A DNA stretch of 38,830 nucleotides from Clostridium sp. C8-1-8 (GTDB taxonomy: Bacteria; Bacillota; Clostridia; Clostridiales; Clostridiaceae): the NCBI RefSeq assembly GCF_009928445.1, contig NZ_JAABNO010000040.1, positions 1-38,830 on the forward strand. Direction: 5' to 3'. The position numbers and the translations under genes were made by a program. The first letter of the stretch is position 1, and every line of letters starts with the position of its first letter. This document shows, one piece after another, positions 24,773 to 32,641 of this stretch. A model generated the notes under the pieces. The model ran no database searches, was not told the DNA's origin, and was given only the letters and a program-made list of their open reading frames with translations.

Positions 24773-25253
24773 TTCTAGCCCTATAATAGGTTTGTCAATA
24801 ATAAACAAGCTAGATCTATTGTAGGAATTATTTGATGAAGTTATAATTCTGCAAGCTGTATATGACGAAATTGTTAATTCAAAAGGAAATGAGAAATATG
24901 GTTCAAAAGAACTTGAAGTTGCAGTAAGCCTAAATAGAATAAAGGTTATTCAAGTTAAGGATAGTAAGATTGTAGAAGAACTTTATGGTAAATTACATAA
25001 AGGTGAGCTAGAAACAATTATTCTAGCAAAGGAATTAAAGATTAATGATGTAATTATAGATGAGAAAGCAGCCAGAAGCTTTGCTGAGGCAATGATGCTT
25101 CAAACTACAGGAATAATTGGAGTTTTGATATTAGCTAAGAAGTTAGGAAGGATTGCTAAGGTTAAACATTATCTTGATGAGTTAGTTAATAAGGGATATA
25201 GAATATCTAAGAATCTTTATACAAATGCGTTGAAAAAATGTAATGAACTATAA
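24753..25253 (+). pseudogene. DUF3368 PIN-like toxin with a premature stop
   Basis: The GTG at 24753 starts MIKVVCNSSPIIGLSIINKL, the usual DUF3368 beginning with the first PIN acidic position replaced by Asn. After codon 23 a TAG (24822-24824) interrupts the frame. The same frame then continues without any shift to 25253: ELFDEVIILQAVYDEIVNSK, GELETIILAKELKINDVIID, EKAARSFAEAMMLQTTGIIG and ILAKKLGRIAKV, all typical of the family. A single base change would restore a 166-codon gene. It overlaps the antitoxin gene by 20 nt. It is probably an inactivated toxin whose antitoxin remains. Confidence 0.85.
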
Positions 25254-25262
25254 TATGAGTCA

Positions 25263-25300
25263 ATACCGTATTATTCAGAAATTGATAATGCGGTATTTTT
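25263..25300 (+). terminator. Terminator of the antitoxin-toxin pair
   Basis: A 12-bp stem ATACCGTATTAT / ATAATGCGGTAT with one G-T pair, followed by TTTTATA. It begins 10 nt after the toxin stop. Confidence 0.75.
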
Positions 25301-25395
25301 ATACCTTGAAATTAAAAGGGGGGCAAATTTCAATTAACTATAAAGAAAATAATAAATGATTGTTTAAACACTATTACTCAAATATGTAGAGAGGG

Positions 25396-25458
25396 ATGAT
25401 AGTATAGTGAAAAGCTATCATCAGCTATAAGAGAATTACATTCTAGTAGCTTTTCACT
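25396..25458 (+). repeat. Two mutually exclusive hairpins
   Basis: GATGATAG (25396-25403) can pair with CTATCATC (25415-25422). AGTGAAAAGCTA (25406-25417) can instead pair with TAGCTTTTCACT (25447-25458). The two share bases 25415-25417 and so compete. Both are perfect stems. There is no gene directly downstream, so a regulatory role is unproven. Confidence 0.5.
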
Positions 25459-25693
25459 TTATTAAGGATTACAATATGTAGTCAGTGATATGTGATGGTA
25501 TAAAAAGAATAAGCTGTAGAGAATAAAATTACTATGTTAAACAAAGACTTAAGAAGATTTTATAAGTATACTGATTCTAGTATGATTTGGGATTAAGGTA
25601 AGGACAATTATAGAAATCATAATGTAGACTAAATATGTAATAAATTTTTAATGCTTGTCTAGAGATGATATAAATAATAAATTTAATTAGTAG

Positions 25694-26038
25694 CATTGCA
25701 TTTGCAGTAGCTACATTGATGAAAGTATCAGAGAAGCCACACAGGAAGGCAAAGAGAGAATTTGTATATTGGATGAGAAGATAAAATCCTATGAAGTGGA
25801 GTGAAAGTATTTTATAAGCATAAATGAATTTCAGTCATTTGGTAGGGATGATTTTAATAGCTGTGTTGGTATAAAGATAGTTGTAAATAATAAACTATTT
25901 ATGAAAATTAGAATTAATGATAGTTAAAGAGTTATTCAGCAAGATAGAACCTATGCGATATAGGAAGTAGAAGCACTTAAATATATTTTAAATTTTAATA
26001 ATAGAGTAATTCTATATGTAAGAAAAAATCTCAGATAG
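25694..26038 (+). pseudogene. Decayed gene with three in-frame stops
   Basis: A single frame runs over 324 nt with protein-like text but has TGA, TAA and TAG inside it: YIDESIREATQEGKERICIL, DEKIKSYEVE (stop) KYFISINEFQSFGRDDFNSC, VGIKIVVNNKLFMKIRIND (stop) RVIQQDRTYAI (stop) EVEALKYILNFNNRVILYV. No frameshift is needed, which is stronger evidence for old coding DNA than chance. The family is not recognised. Confidence 0.5.
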
Positions 26039-26745
26039 TTAAAGAATAAGTTGAATTGGAACATTTATACTAGGGCGCTGAACTAAACATGAGTATTGAC
26101 TATAGTATAGAGAAAATACAGATTAGTTCAGATGAATCCAGTGCGGAATAGAGACAAATAATAAAATATATCGAGGATTTAGATATAGAATATAGAAAAG
26201 CAATAAAAAAAGATAATAAATACAAATATAAGTATATGCTTTATATAGGGTAATTGTATCAAATAAGTTAAATACATTCGGTAAGTGGCTTAGATATATT
26301 GCCGATTGAGAATAATACCTCCTAACCACACCTTTATTATCAAAATAAACAAGCATCAATTAATTTTTGGTGCTTTTGTTGTTTCATTTATAGCATGTAG
26401 AATTTATTATTTACAATGATATACCAGAGAAAATATTAGTTTTCTCTAGCCTCATTGGTTTTGCAATCTTTGTAAGAAGAACTACATCCGTTCAATAATG
26501 ATAATGAACTTGCCATCGCAGCTGACTATCACAATTGAGAAGTGAGATGCGATATCCTTTAAAAGAGCAACCAATAAGGTTAATACTTTCTCTAGCATAC
26601 CTATATACCTCGTGATCAGTATTTAATTAACAATGTATATATATGATAAATACTGAATTAGTATGCAATATAAATTAATTTGTAGAAAGCTTGCCAAAAT
26701 TTTAGTGGTTGAAAGCGAAAATCAGTAAGCTAATATAAAACTATA
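26039..26745. other. Decayed or non-coding DNA
   Basis: About 700 nt with no intact gene. CTGAACTAA near 26080 and TTAGTTCAG near 26123 are inverted copies. Around 26150-26230 one frame reads like coding sequence (QIIKYIEDLDIEYRKAIKKD) but has stops around it. The minus-strand frame at 26123-26359 is low in complexity, lacks a ribosome-binding site and is not accepted. Confidence 0.4.
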
Positions 26746-26797
26746 AACAAGGATATTTTGTGAACAGAACAAAGATATCCTTGTTTTTTTACATATG
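26746..26797 (+). terminator. Isolated strong terminator
   Basis: A stem with ACAAGGATAT against ATATCCTTGT and a TTTTTTT tail. No intact gene lies directly upstream, so it probably marks the end of a lost gene. Confidence 0.7.
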
Positions 26798-26894
26798 AAA
26801 TCATACTGAAACGTAAAAGCAACATTTATTTAGTTCAAAGCCTTGATGCAAAATCTTATATAATTGCTGTATGATATAATTCTTATAAACATTG

Positions 26895-26951
26895 TTGACA
26901 TAAAAGTATATTATTGGTACTATATTACCAATGGTAATTACCGCTGGTAAT
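26895..26951 (+). promoter_or_regulatory. Promoter and double-palindrome operator of the TetR gene
   Basis: TTGACA at 26895-26900 and TACTAT at 26918-26923 are spaced by 17 bp, giving a sigma-A-type promoter. Directly after it are two overlapping 15-bp palindromes: ATTACCAATGGTAAT (26924-26938) and ATTACCGCTGGTAAT (26937-26951). They end 16 nt before the regulator's ATG. This is what an autoregulated TetR operator looks like. Confidence 0.82.
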
Positions 26952-26967
26952 GAAGGGAGCAATTGAG

Positions 26968-27558
26968 ATGACTATGGACAAAAAACAGGTGAATAAAGAA
27001 ATTATTATAGAAACGGCTTTGAGGTTAATTGATGAGAAGCAGGGGATAAAGGAGGTAACCTTACGAGATATTGCTAAGGAAATTGGTTGCGCTCATACAA
27101 ACTTATACAATTACTTTGGAAGCTTAGATGAAATATTTTGGGAGTCTTTAAGTGCGCTGCTTAGTAGGATGATGGAGTACTCAAGTCTAGGGGACAGTGA
27201 GGAGCAGCAAGGTGAGAATAAAATATATTTAACCATATCTAAGGTAATTGACTTTTTTATGGAGCATCCAGGTTGGTATAGGTTTATGTGGTTTGATTCT
27301 CTAGGAGGACGACCTTCTCAGGAATTGGCTAGAAGTATACATAGACCGGGGGAAGGTTTTGTGACTATTGTAAAGATGGCTAATAGCGAAATTGATGATG
27401 AAAAGGCTAAGCAGGTGGCTAATATACTACACAGTTATTTTCATGGGGAGTTCTGCAAATGGATTAATAACAGAGGACTAGTAGAGGGTGATAAAGAAGG
27501 AACGAAAGCTATGATATTAAGTAATGTAAAAACTCTATATAAGTTACTAATTCAGTAA
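26968..27558 (+). CDS. TetR/AcrR family regulator (autoregulated)
   Basis: A 196-aa transcription regulator. The N-terminal helix-turn-helix is VTLRDIAKEIGCAHTNLYNY followed by FGSLDEIFWESL (~33-65). The C-terminal half contains HPGWYRFMWFDSLGGRPSQE and HSYFHGEFCKWINNRGLVEG, the TetR_C_33/AcrR-like ligand domain. I choose the ATG at 26968 because GGGAG is 8 nt upstream; the ATG at 26950 overlaps the operator. The operator in front implies autorepression. The flavodoxin and phosphatidyltransferase genes downstream are candidate partners. Confidence 0.9.
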   Translation: MTMDKKQVNKEIIIETALRLIDEKQGIKEVTLRDIAKEIGCAHTNLYNYFGSLDEIFWESLSALLSRMMEYSSLGDSEEQQGENKIYLTISKVIDFFMEHPGWYRFMWFDSLGGRPSQELARSIHRPGEGFVTIVKMANSEIDDEKAKQVANILHSYFHGEFCKWINNRGLVEGDKEGTKAMILSNVKTLYKLLIQ

Positions 27559-27589
27559 TCATTGCGGATTCATAATGGTTTTTCATATA

Positions 27590-27801
27590 TAGGATTCTTA
27601 ACTCAACTATTAAGTTATACGTGCCCTATAATCCCAAGAAGATGCGATTATGGAACAAGTGTAACTTAAGTGTCTATATAGGAATTCTATGTAGGGTTAT
27701 AAGATCAAACATTAAGTTATGAGTTTTACTTGCAATAGATTTTGAAAGTCTTTAACGGTGAGTATAACTTAAACTTCGAGCCGTGAACCCTATATAGACA
27801 G
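27590..27801 (+). repeat. Structured intergenic region with duplicated hairpin units
   Basis: Two similar units follow each other. Each has a TATATAGGA(A)TTC box, a spacer of ~20-25 nt, ATTAAGTTAT, a hairpin loop, then TAACTTAA. In unit 1 TTAAGTTATAC pairs with GTGTAACTTAA; in unit 2 TTAAGTTAT pairs with ATAACTTAA. In addition TGTCTATATAGG (from 27669) and CCTATATAGACA (ends ~27800) pair perfectly over 12 bp and enclose unit 2. It lies between the TetR gene and the flavodoxin gene, about 270 nt upstream of the latter. It matches no riboswitch I can recognise. Confidence 0.5.
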
Positions 27802-28072
27802 ACTACTTCAAAATGAAATTTAATAAAATAAAGCTTTGAGGTTATATAGAAACTTTATTTTGGTCTAAGGATTGACATAGTAGGTCTCTTTAGATGGATA
27901 GATATTTTAAAATTCATAATCTAAAACACTAGAAGTAAGTTTACCTTCTAATGATATCTTTTCGATTATATACTTTACTTTAAACTGGTGAATTTTTATG
28001 GGCTTACCAAATAATATTAAAGTTTATATTTTTCAAGTTCTCTTTATAAAATTTATTAATGAGGGGTGTAAG
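27802..28072. other. Leader of the flavodoxin gene
   Basis: About 270 nt with no gene. A frame from 27998 runs into the flavodoxin gene but has no ribosome-binding site. No clear promoter is called. Confidence 0.3.
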
Positions 28073-28630
28073 ATGGTCAATATATTAAAAATAATAGGAA
28101 AAGTGTTTTTGGGGTTTGTTGGCTTATGTATTGTTGCAGTTGCTTTCTGCTCCTGGTACACAGGGTCAAATACAAAGGATTACGGTGATAATCAAAGGAT
28201 ATTAGGGATAACAAATGGGAATGGGAAAGCGGCATTGATTATATATCAACCTTCCAGGGGAGGGAAGACAGATAAAGTAGCTGAGAATCTGGCTAAGGGA
28301 ATCCATGATGCTGGTTATGAGGTGACTTTGGATAATCCGGGAAAGCATCTTAAAACAGATCTTTCTGGGTATTCCATTGTAGTATTTGGTTCGCCTGTGT
28401 ACATGGGCCAAGTTTCACCGGTTTTAACTCAGTACATGAATTCAGTAAAAAGCTTAACAAATTCTAAGATACTTTTATTTGCCACTGGTGGACAATTGAA
28501 TAATGGGGAACTAGATACCTTGGAACGACAATTAGGTAGTGTAAAAGCTACAGAGAAGATAGGTTTTAAGAGTGGCAAGGAAGATGAAGCCTTAGCTTAT
28601 AAAACAGGAAAAAGCTTTGCTGGACAATAG
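28073..28630 (+). CDS. Membrane-anchored flavodoxin family protein
   Basis: An FMN-binding electron carrier held at the membrane. The 185-aa protein starts at the ATG at 28073 with GAGGGG upstream; the longer frame from 27998 has no site. One hydrophobic segment (~9-29, IGKVFLGFVGLCIVAVAF) precedes a flavodoxin domain: ALIIYQPSRGGKTDKVAENL (FMN phosphate loop, with GGKT in place of the usual TGNT), VFGSPVYMGQVSPVL and LLFATGGQLNN. The gene ends 3 nt before the phosphatidyltransferase start, so the two are co-transcribed. Confidence 0.88.
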   Translation: MVNILKIIGKVFLGFVGLCIVAVAFCSWYTGSNTKDYGDNQRILGITNGNGKAALIIYQPSRGGKTDKVAENLAKGIHDAGYEVTLDNPGKHLKTDLSGYSIVVFGSPVYMGQVSPVLTQYMNSVKSLTNSKILLFATGGQLNNGELDTLERQLGSVKATEKIGFKSGKEDEALAYKTGKSFAGQ

Positions 28631-28633
28631 CTT

Positions 28634-29224
28634 ATGTTAGGGGCAAAGTGTATTCCTAATGTTTTAACTTCATTACGAATTGTATTAACAGTAGCATGGA
28701 TGTATGTTATTAAGCTGGTAGAAGTTAATGGCCAGCATAGGACATCTATAAACTTAGCGGTAATTTTATTTATATTAATATGTTTAACGGATTTATTTGA
28801 TGGGAAAGCGGCTAGAAAGATGAAGGCTGTCACTAAGTTTGGAAGTGTTTTTGATGTTATAGCAGATTTCATCTTTATTAGCTCCTCAAATATTTTGCTT
28901 GGTATATATAACTTAGTTCCAAAGTGGTTCATTTTAGTTGTGATATTTAAATTTGCAGAGTTTTTAATTACATCTAGGATTATTAAGAAGTATGGTGAGT
29001 ACAAAAGCAGTTTATTTGTCTTTGATTATATTGGAAGAGTGGCAGCGGTAAACTTTTTCCTTATACCAGGAGTCTTTATGCTTGTATATAAGGGTTTAGA
29101 CAAGAGTTATGGCTATATATTAATCTATTTAACTTTACTGCTGGTTATAATATCATCCTGTTCAAGGGTATACAAATGCTGCAAAGTGCTATATAAAATT
29201 AAGACAATAAAAAGATTAATATAG
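28634..29224 (+). CDS. CDP-alcohol phosphatidyltransferase
   Basis: Membrane enzyme that transfers a phosphatidyl group from CDP-diacylglycerol to an alcohol, such as glycerol-3-phosphate, in phospholipid synthesis. The 196-aa protein has the complete CDP-OH-P motif D53-x2-D56-G-x2-A-R61-x8-G70-x3-D74-x3-D78 (DLFDGKAARKMKAVTKFGSV and on). About six membrane segments are visible. It resembles PgsA but differs enough that the alcohol is uncertain. It has no ribosome-binding site of its own and starts 3 nt after the flavodoxin stop, so it probably relies on translational coupling. Confidence 0.9.
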   Translation: MLGAKCIPNVLTSLRIVLTVAWMYVIKLVEVNGQHRTSINLAVILFILICLTDLFDGKAARKMKAVTKFGSVFDVIADFIFISSSNILLGIYNLVPKWFILVVIFKFAEFLITSRIIKKYGEYKSSLFVFDYIGRVAAVNFFLIPGVFMLVYKGLDKSYGYILIYLTLLLVIISSCSRVYKCCKVLYKIKTIKRLI

Positions 29225-29241
29225 ATGTTTTTTGGGTATAG

Positions 29242-29295
29242 AATTGTAGAAGCATAGGTAGTCTTTTAGGAGATACTACCTATGCTTCTACAATT
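29242..29295 (+). repeat. Perfect 21-bp inverted repeat after the phosphatidyltransferase
   Basis: Arms 29242-29262 (AATTGTAGAAGCATAGGTAG plus T) and 29275-29295 are exactly complementary, with a 12-nt loop. There is no T-run on either side, so it is not a standard terminator, though it could still stop transcription or protect the mRNA's 3' end. Confidence 0.7.
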
Positions 29296-29653
29296 ATAGC
29301 TAGTTTCCAAGAAGAGGATTTGATGACTTATTAATTAGGATTAAATTCAGGATATCTTAAGAGCTTAATGAATTAGTTGTTATGATGGAAAACATAAACA
29401 GGTGTTGTTTTATAAGAAAGGCAAGAATCTTTTTTAAAGCTTTGAGATTTGAAGTTTCAGTGATATTTATATAGAAAATTTAGATTATATACCTATATAA
29501 AGCAAAAAAGAGCATAAAAAATATCATTGACTATAGGTAAGCGCAATGATAGAATTATCCATATGATATTATAATTTATCTATATATTTTTAATATAACA
29601 CATTTTAAAACAGAAGTCAATAGGTATTTTGAAAAAAGTTAGGAGGTTAATCG
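29296..29653. other. Intergenic region upstream of the DUF6323 gene
   Basis: About 350 nt with no convincing gene. A short frame (29381-29471, MMENINRCCFIRKARIFFKA) lacks a ribosome-binding site. The region ends with the AGGAGG of the DUF6323 gene. Confidence 0.35.
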
Positions 29654-30157
29654 GTGGAAAATAATCTAATGTTTATCAAAAGTTCAAGTTTGATCAAAAA
29701 GACTTTGTTAGAAATTCAGAAGATTAACGAAGAAACTTTAGAGTATGGATTAAAGCTAACAGAGGAAGATATAAGGGCTATTGTTGATACGAGAAATACT
29801 GCATTAAGCAGTAATGGAAGAATAGAGTTTGGAGGTGGAGTGATTACGAAGATAATCGCTGCCTTTTGTGATTCGCCTTATATTCACCAGCAAAATTATG
29901 TTGAAAGCATTGATGAACTTATAGAAATCTTTTATTACTTTAAGAATGAAACCTTGGATGAAATAGGTGATGATGATCTGATAGCTTTCATGAAGGATTG
30001 CTTTGACAATAAGTGTCAGGGGGATTTTGATTTATTAAGATACAGATATTTGTACCAATTGACCCACAATGTAAAGTACGGTGCTAATGATTATTTAAAA
30101 GAGGATATGGAAGAGTTTTCGGATGGTTACTTGGATGAGGAAGGATATGATGAATAA
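29654..30157 (+). CDS. DUF6323 family protein
   Basis: A 167-aa cytoplasmic, mainly helical, acidic protein. INEETLEYGLKLTEEDIRAI with RNTALSSNGRIEFGGGVITK and YIHQQNYVESIDELIEIFYY match DUF6323 as I remember it; its function is unknown. The GTG start has AGGAGG 7 nt upstream. It overlaps the next gene by one base (TAATG), so the two are translated together, and these families are typically found as neighbours. Confidence 0.78.
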   Translation: MENNLMFIKSSSLIKKTLLEIQKINEETLEYGLKLTEEDIRAIVDTRNTALSSNGRIEFGGGVITKIIAAFCDSPYIHQQNYVESIDELIEIFYYFKNETLDEIGDDDLIAFMKDCFDNKCQGDFDLLRYRYLYQLTHNVKYGANDYLKEDMEEFSDGYLDEEGYDE

Positions 30158-31515
30158 TGGAGAACTTTATTATTAATCAAGAGGAAGCCTTACTCAACTT
30201 AGTAAGCAGGGAACATTATTTTCAGTCTATGCTTCAATTACTTTACTCAAATGAGCTTCTTAGTGTAAAACAGCTTGAGAGTGTGCAGTTTCAGCTTATA
30301 GAACTGCTTGAGGAAACTGTTTCTTATTATACAAGATATGAAAGTTCTTCAGTAAGAGTAGAGGTGGCGGAGCAGATTATGCTGTCTCTATGCTTTACCA
30401 TTGGGTTGTATTTAAAAGAGCAGCAAAGTATGAAGGAAAATATAGCCTTGATAAAAGGTACAGGAGTAAAGCAGTTATTTAAAGAAGGTGAGAAACTCTT
30501 AAGTGCTAAGGTTGAGCTTTGCAAGAGCTTATTAAATACTGTGTATGAAACTAGGGTGATAACTGATAACTATGCCTATAATGACACCATAGATTATGGA
30601 ATTCCTTTGTTTTTTAAAGAATATGACACTAGATTTGCAAGTCAGGATATGCCTGGTTCAATAGATTATCAGCTGGCTATAGATGTTAGAAACTTGGCTG
30701 GAGTGGAATACTTGGAAGAGTATTTGAATAAGGTAGTGCTTGAAAATAAATTTTGTGCATTTTTTAAACCTGAACAGGTTGAAGCTTTATTAAAGGGCTT
30801 TAATAAAGACTATGTTCATATGCTTATTAATATTTTTCAGCTTGTACTGGCCAATAGCTTGGGTTGTGTACTCGCTGGAAAAGCAACGCTACTTTTGGAT
30901 TTAAGTGAAGGGGATAGAGTATATCTAAGCAGCAAGCTGGAGGGTTTAAGTAGTGAAGAACTTGAAAAGTTAATACTTAACACTGTAGAGAATATCTGCG
31001 ACGAATTGTCCATAGTAGATCAAGTGCTTATCAATTATATGAAGGAAGCCTCCAAGGAAATAACTGTTCAGATAGAGAATGCCTTAGAAATAGATAAACT
31101 TGAAAAAGTATTTATTACATTAAAACTAGCAGAGGATAATATTTTTAAATATGAAGATGGGGAAACCTTAACTAACAGTGAATTTAGGAAGATCACAGAG
31201 GAAATAAGAGCCTGCATAACTGTAGAGGAAAAGATAAAAATAATAAGAGAAGAAATCCACAGCTTAAAGGATCTAGTGGACACCTTAGGAGCTGACTGCA
31301 TTTTTGAGAATGAGTATATGGAGCTCTTTAAAGCTTTGGATAAATTTGAAATAGCACTATTGATAAGAGCTACTTCTACAAATAAAGCCTTTGATAATGA
31401 ATATGGAACTGAAAGTGAAAAGGAATGGCAAAGAAAGCTTAAAGAATATCTACAGGAACTTGATGCTGCTGAAGGTATAGAAATATTAAGAATGGCTGAG
31501 GGCATAGAAGTGTAG
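30157..31515 (+). CDS. DUF6179 domain-containing protein
   Basis: A 452-aa cytoplasmic, helical protein with no signal or membrane segment. NQEEALLNLVSREHYFQSML and SSVRVEVAEQIMLSLCFTIG are the most recognisable DUF6179 strings. The middle part (~120-300) has YNDTIDYGIPLFFKEYDTRF; the C-terminal third is coiled and acidic. Function is unknown. It is coupled to the DUF6323 gene, which suggests a two-protein complex, an inference from gene order. Confidence 0.8.
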   Translation: MENFIINQEEALLNLVSREHYFQSMLQLLYSNELLSVKQLESVQFQLIELLEETVSYYTRYESSSVRVEVAEQIMLSLCFTIGLYLKEQQSMKENIALIKGTGVKQLFKEGEKLLSAKVELCKSLLNTVYETRVITDNYAYNDTIDYGIPLFFKEYDTRFASQDMPGSIDYQLAIDVRNLAGVEYLEEYLNKVVLENKFCAFFKPEQVEALLKGFNKDYVHMLINIFQLVLANSLGCVLAGKATLLLDLSEGDRVYLSSKLEGLSSEELEKLILNTVENICDELSIVDQVLINYMKEASKEITVQIENALEIDKLEKVFITLKLAEDNIFKYEDGETLTNSEFRKITEEIRACITVEEKIKIIREEIHSLKDLVDTLGADCIFENEYMELFKALDKFEIALLIRATSTNKAFDNEYGTESEKEWQRKLKEYLQELDAAEGIEILRMAEGIEV

Positions 31516-31852
31516 GGCTGGAGGATTTGAATTTTGTATATAATTAATAAATTGTAATGATCCTATAGAAGTAAAGAATAGATTTATTAGTTTAGCGTGG
31601 CAGTTAAATCAAAGATAAAGTCATGGACAAAAGGCGAGAGGTTCAATTAAGGATAGGTGTCTATTTTAGAACTTTAATTACATATTTAGGTTCCTAAATA
31701 GAATACCTCAATAGAATACCTCAATTAATTTACCATCCTATCCCGTGTCACACATGAAATAGCCCTTGGCTTTATCTATTATAAGTAGCTTTGTTCGCTG
31801 TGTAGCTACCATTATTCATTTAGAAGTAAAATGTTTTTATTCTTTAGCTCTG
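31516..31852. other. Intergenic region between converging operons, with a 13-bp tandem repeat
   Basis: About 340 nt without genes. ATAGAATACCTCA occurs twice in direct tandem (31698-31723). A GTAGCT/AGCTAC pair near 31790-31810 could form a weak hairpin. No clear terminator is seen for either of the converging operons. Confidence 0.45.
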
Positions 31853-32641
31853 CTATAACATAGAATCAACTAAGGTTTTAGTATATTCTTCTTTTGGAGT
31901 ATTTAAAATCTTTTCTGTATCATTTATTTCTACTATTTTGCCTTTATACATAACTGCAACCCTGTCACAGAGGTGCTTGACTACCTTTAGATTATGGGAA
32001 ATAAATAGGTATGTAAGGTCAAGCTCCTTTTGCAGTTGGCTTAGTAGATTAAGTATTTGGCCTTGAATAGAAATGTCTAGTGCTGATACCGGTTCGTCAC
32101 AGATGATAAAGGATGGTTTGGTTGATATAGCTCTTGCTATACCTATTCTTTGTAGTTGGCCGCCGCTCATCTGATAGGGAAACTTATGCTTATCATTTTC
32201 TGATAGGCCTACTAGGTTTAATAGTCTAGAAACCTCCTTGGAAGCTTCAGCACTAGGGACTATCTTATGAATAAATAGAGGCTCTGTGAGTAATTCTTCA
32301 ACGGTCATTTTAGGGTCTAGGGTTCCTTGGCTGTGCTGAAAAATAATTTGAAGTTCTTTTCTCATGGCTCTCATAATATCTTCGTTTAAGGAGGTTAGTT
32401 CAAGATCCTTATAGAAGATCTTCCCTTTATCAGCCTTTATAAGATTTAATATTAAAGAAGCTACGGTGGTCTTGCCGCTTCCGCTTTCTCCAATAAGGCC
32501 AAAGGCTTCTTTCTTTTTTATGGTGAAGCTAACATCCTCTACTGCGTTAATGGTTATTTTACGGGAAAATAAATTCTTTTGTACAAGATAGTGTTTGCTA
32601 ATGTTTTCTACAGAAAGTAAAAAGTCTCTATCATTGTTCAA
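31853..32641 (-). CDS. Peptide-type ABC transporter ATP-binding protein (DppF/OppF-like)
   Basis: ATPase subunit of a peptide importer. A 262-aa protein with Walker A GESGSGKTT, signature MSGGQLQRIGIARA, Walker B FIICDEPVSALD and H-loop FISHNLKVV. It is the last gene of the operon. I choose the TTG at 32641 because AAGGTGG lies just upstream; the GTGs at 32653 and 32650 are within that site. It overlaps the previous gene by 11 nt. It pairs with the DppD-like ATPase. Confidence 0.92.
   Translation of the reverse strand: MNNDRDFLLSVENISKHYLVQKNLFSRKITINAVEDVSFTIKKKEAFGLIGESGSGKTTVASLILNLIKADKGKIFYKDLELTSLNEDIMRAMRKELQIIFQHSQGTLDPKMTVEELLTEPLFIHKIVPSAEASKEVSRLLNLVGLSENDKHKFPYQMSGGQLQRIGIARAISTKPSFIICDEPVSALDISIQGQILNLLSQLQKELDLTYLFISHNLKVVKHLCDRVAVMYKGKIVEINDTEKILNTPKEEYTKTLVDSML

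Noticed and set aside
26123..26359. Minus-strand open frame of 78 codons rich in Tyr, Leu and Ile
   Set aside because: Composition is that of AT-rich non-coding DNA, no ribosome-binding site, and the plus strand shows gene scraps over the same bases.
27610..27670. Possible purine-type riboswitch (CCTATAATCCC... GATTATGG)
   Set aside because: The conserved loop and junction bases of purine riboswitches are not present in the right order.
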